From Apoderus coryli (taxonomy: Eukaryota; Arthropoda; Insecta; Coleoptera; Attelabidae), in NCBI GenBank assembly GCA_911728435.2, contig OU452206.1, forward strand, positions 17,514,297 to 17,578,296: 64,000 nucleotides of DNA, written 5' to 3'. Positions within the stretch are counted from its first letter, which is position 1. Every line of letters starts with the position of its first letter. Below are positions 63,901 to 64,000 of the stretch, piece by piece. The position numbers and the translations under genes were made by a program. The notes under the pieces were generated by a model. It was given only the letters and a program-made list of their open reading frames with translations. It searched no databases and was not told where the DNA came from.

Positions 63901-63942
63901 AATGTTGGCTTTACCTACACAAAATGTTGGCTTTACCTACAC
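63899..63942. repeat. 22-bp tandem duplication
   Basis: AAAATGTTGGCTTTACCTAC plus AC occurs twice in direct succession (63899-63920 and 63921-63942). Confidence 0.9.
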
Positions 63943-64000
63943 AAGGAGTTTGTTCGGCCTCTGCATGGTATGGGATATGCATTACTATGTACATGTAGAT

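Noticed and set aside
1..64000. tRNA, rRNA or bacterial-type operon features
   Set aside because: No cloverleaf or rRNA-like stretch was found by eye; the gene structures and transposons are eukaryotic.

Overview
The window looks like AT-rich, repeat-dense genomic DNA of an insect or close arthropod. It has no recognisable single-copy host gene, no rRNA or tRNA gene and no bacterial-type signals. Nearly every coding stretch belongs to a eukaryotic transposable element: BEL/Pao, several non-LTR clades including RTE, Penelope-like, Tc1/mariner, piggyBac, Crypton-type tyrosine recombinase, and one large Polinton/Maverick. The species cannot be fixed from the sequence alone.

The centrepiece is an apparently complete Polinton (Maverick), a virus-like self-synthesising transposon, at 7295-25356 (18,062 bp). 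It starts with AG and ends with CT, is flanked by a perfect 6-bp target duplication CTCAGC, and has near-identical terminal inverted repeats of about 205 bp. Each end carries an 82-86 bp palindrome and additional tandemly duplicated units. It sits inside an older TA-flanked transposon with its own 25-bp inverted repeats (6549-25846), so two mobile elements are nested.

Polinton layout, left to right: a small left-end gene (+); a two-exon protein-primed DNA polymerase B (-); a coiled-coil protein (-); a two-exon acidic CxxC protein (+); a retroviral-type integrase with a chromodomain (-); a fibre-like coiled-coil protein (-); a conserved Polinton protein of unknown role (-); an A32/FtsK-type packaging ATPase (-); then the rightward morphogenesis cluster: a parvovirus-type phospholipase A2 protein, an adenovirus-type cysteine protease, a small Cys-containing protein, the penton-like minor capsid protein, a 63-aa basic protein and the double-jelly-roll major capsid protein; and finally an acidic right-end gene (-). 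No frame-breaking lesion is seen apart from the PLA2/protease junction. There the protease has no ATG of its own and lies in the -1 frame behind a correctly phased A AAA AAC heptamer directly before the PLA2 stop codon. This suggests that the protease is made as a PLA2-protease fusion by programmed -1 frameshifting.

Together these genes would replicate the DNA (PolB), integrate it (integrase), process and package it (protease, ATPase) and build an icosahedral particle (MCP, mCP, possible fibre, membrane-active PLA2).

The flanks (1-6548 and 25847-64000) are a graveyard of decayed elements. They include two unrelated BEL/Pao pieces (1-2063, 26803-28400), at least eight non-LTR retrotransposon pieces, a Penelope-like element with RT and GIY-YIG parts, Tc1/mariner fragments, a piggyBac remnant, a Crypton-type recombinase remnant, foldback elements and other small inverted-repeat elements. 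Almost all carry frameshifts or truncations.
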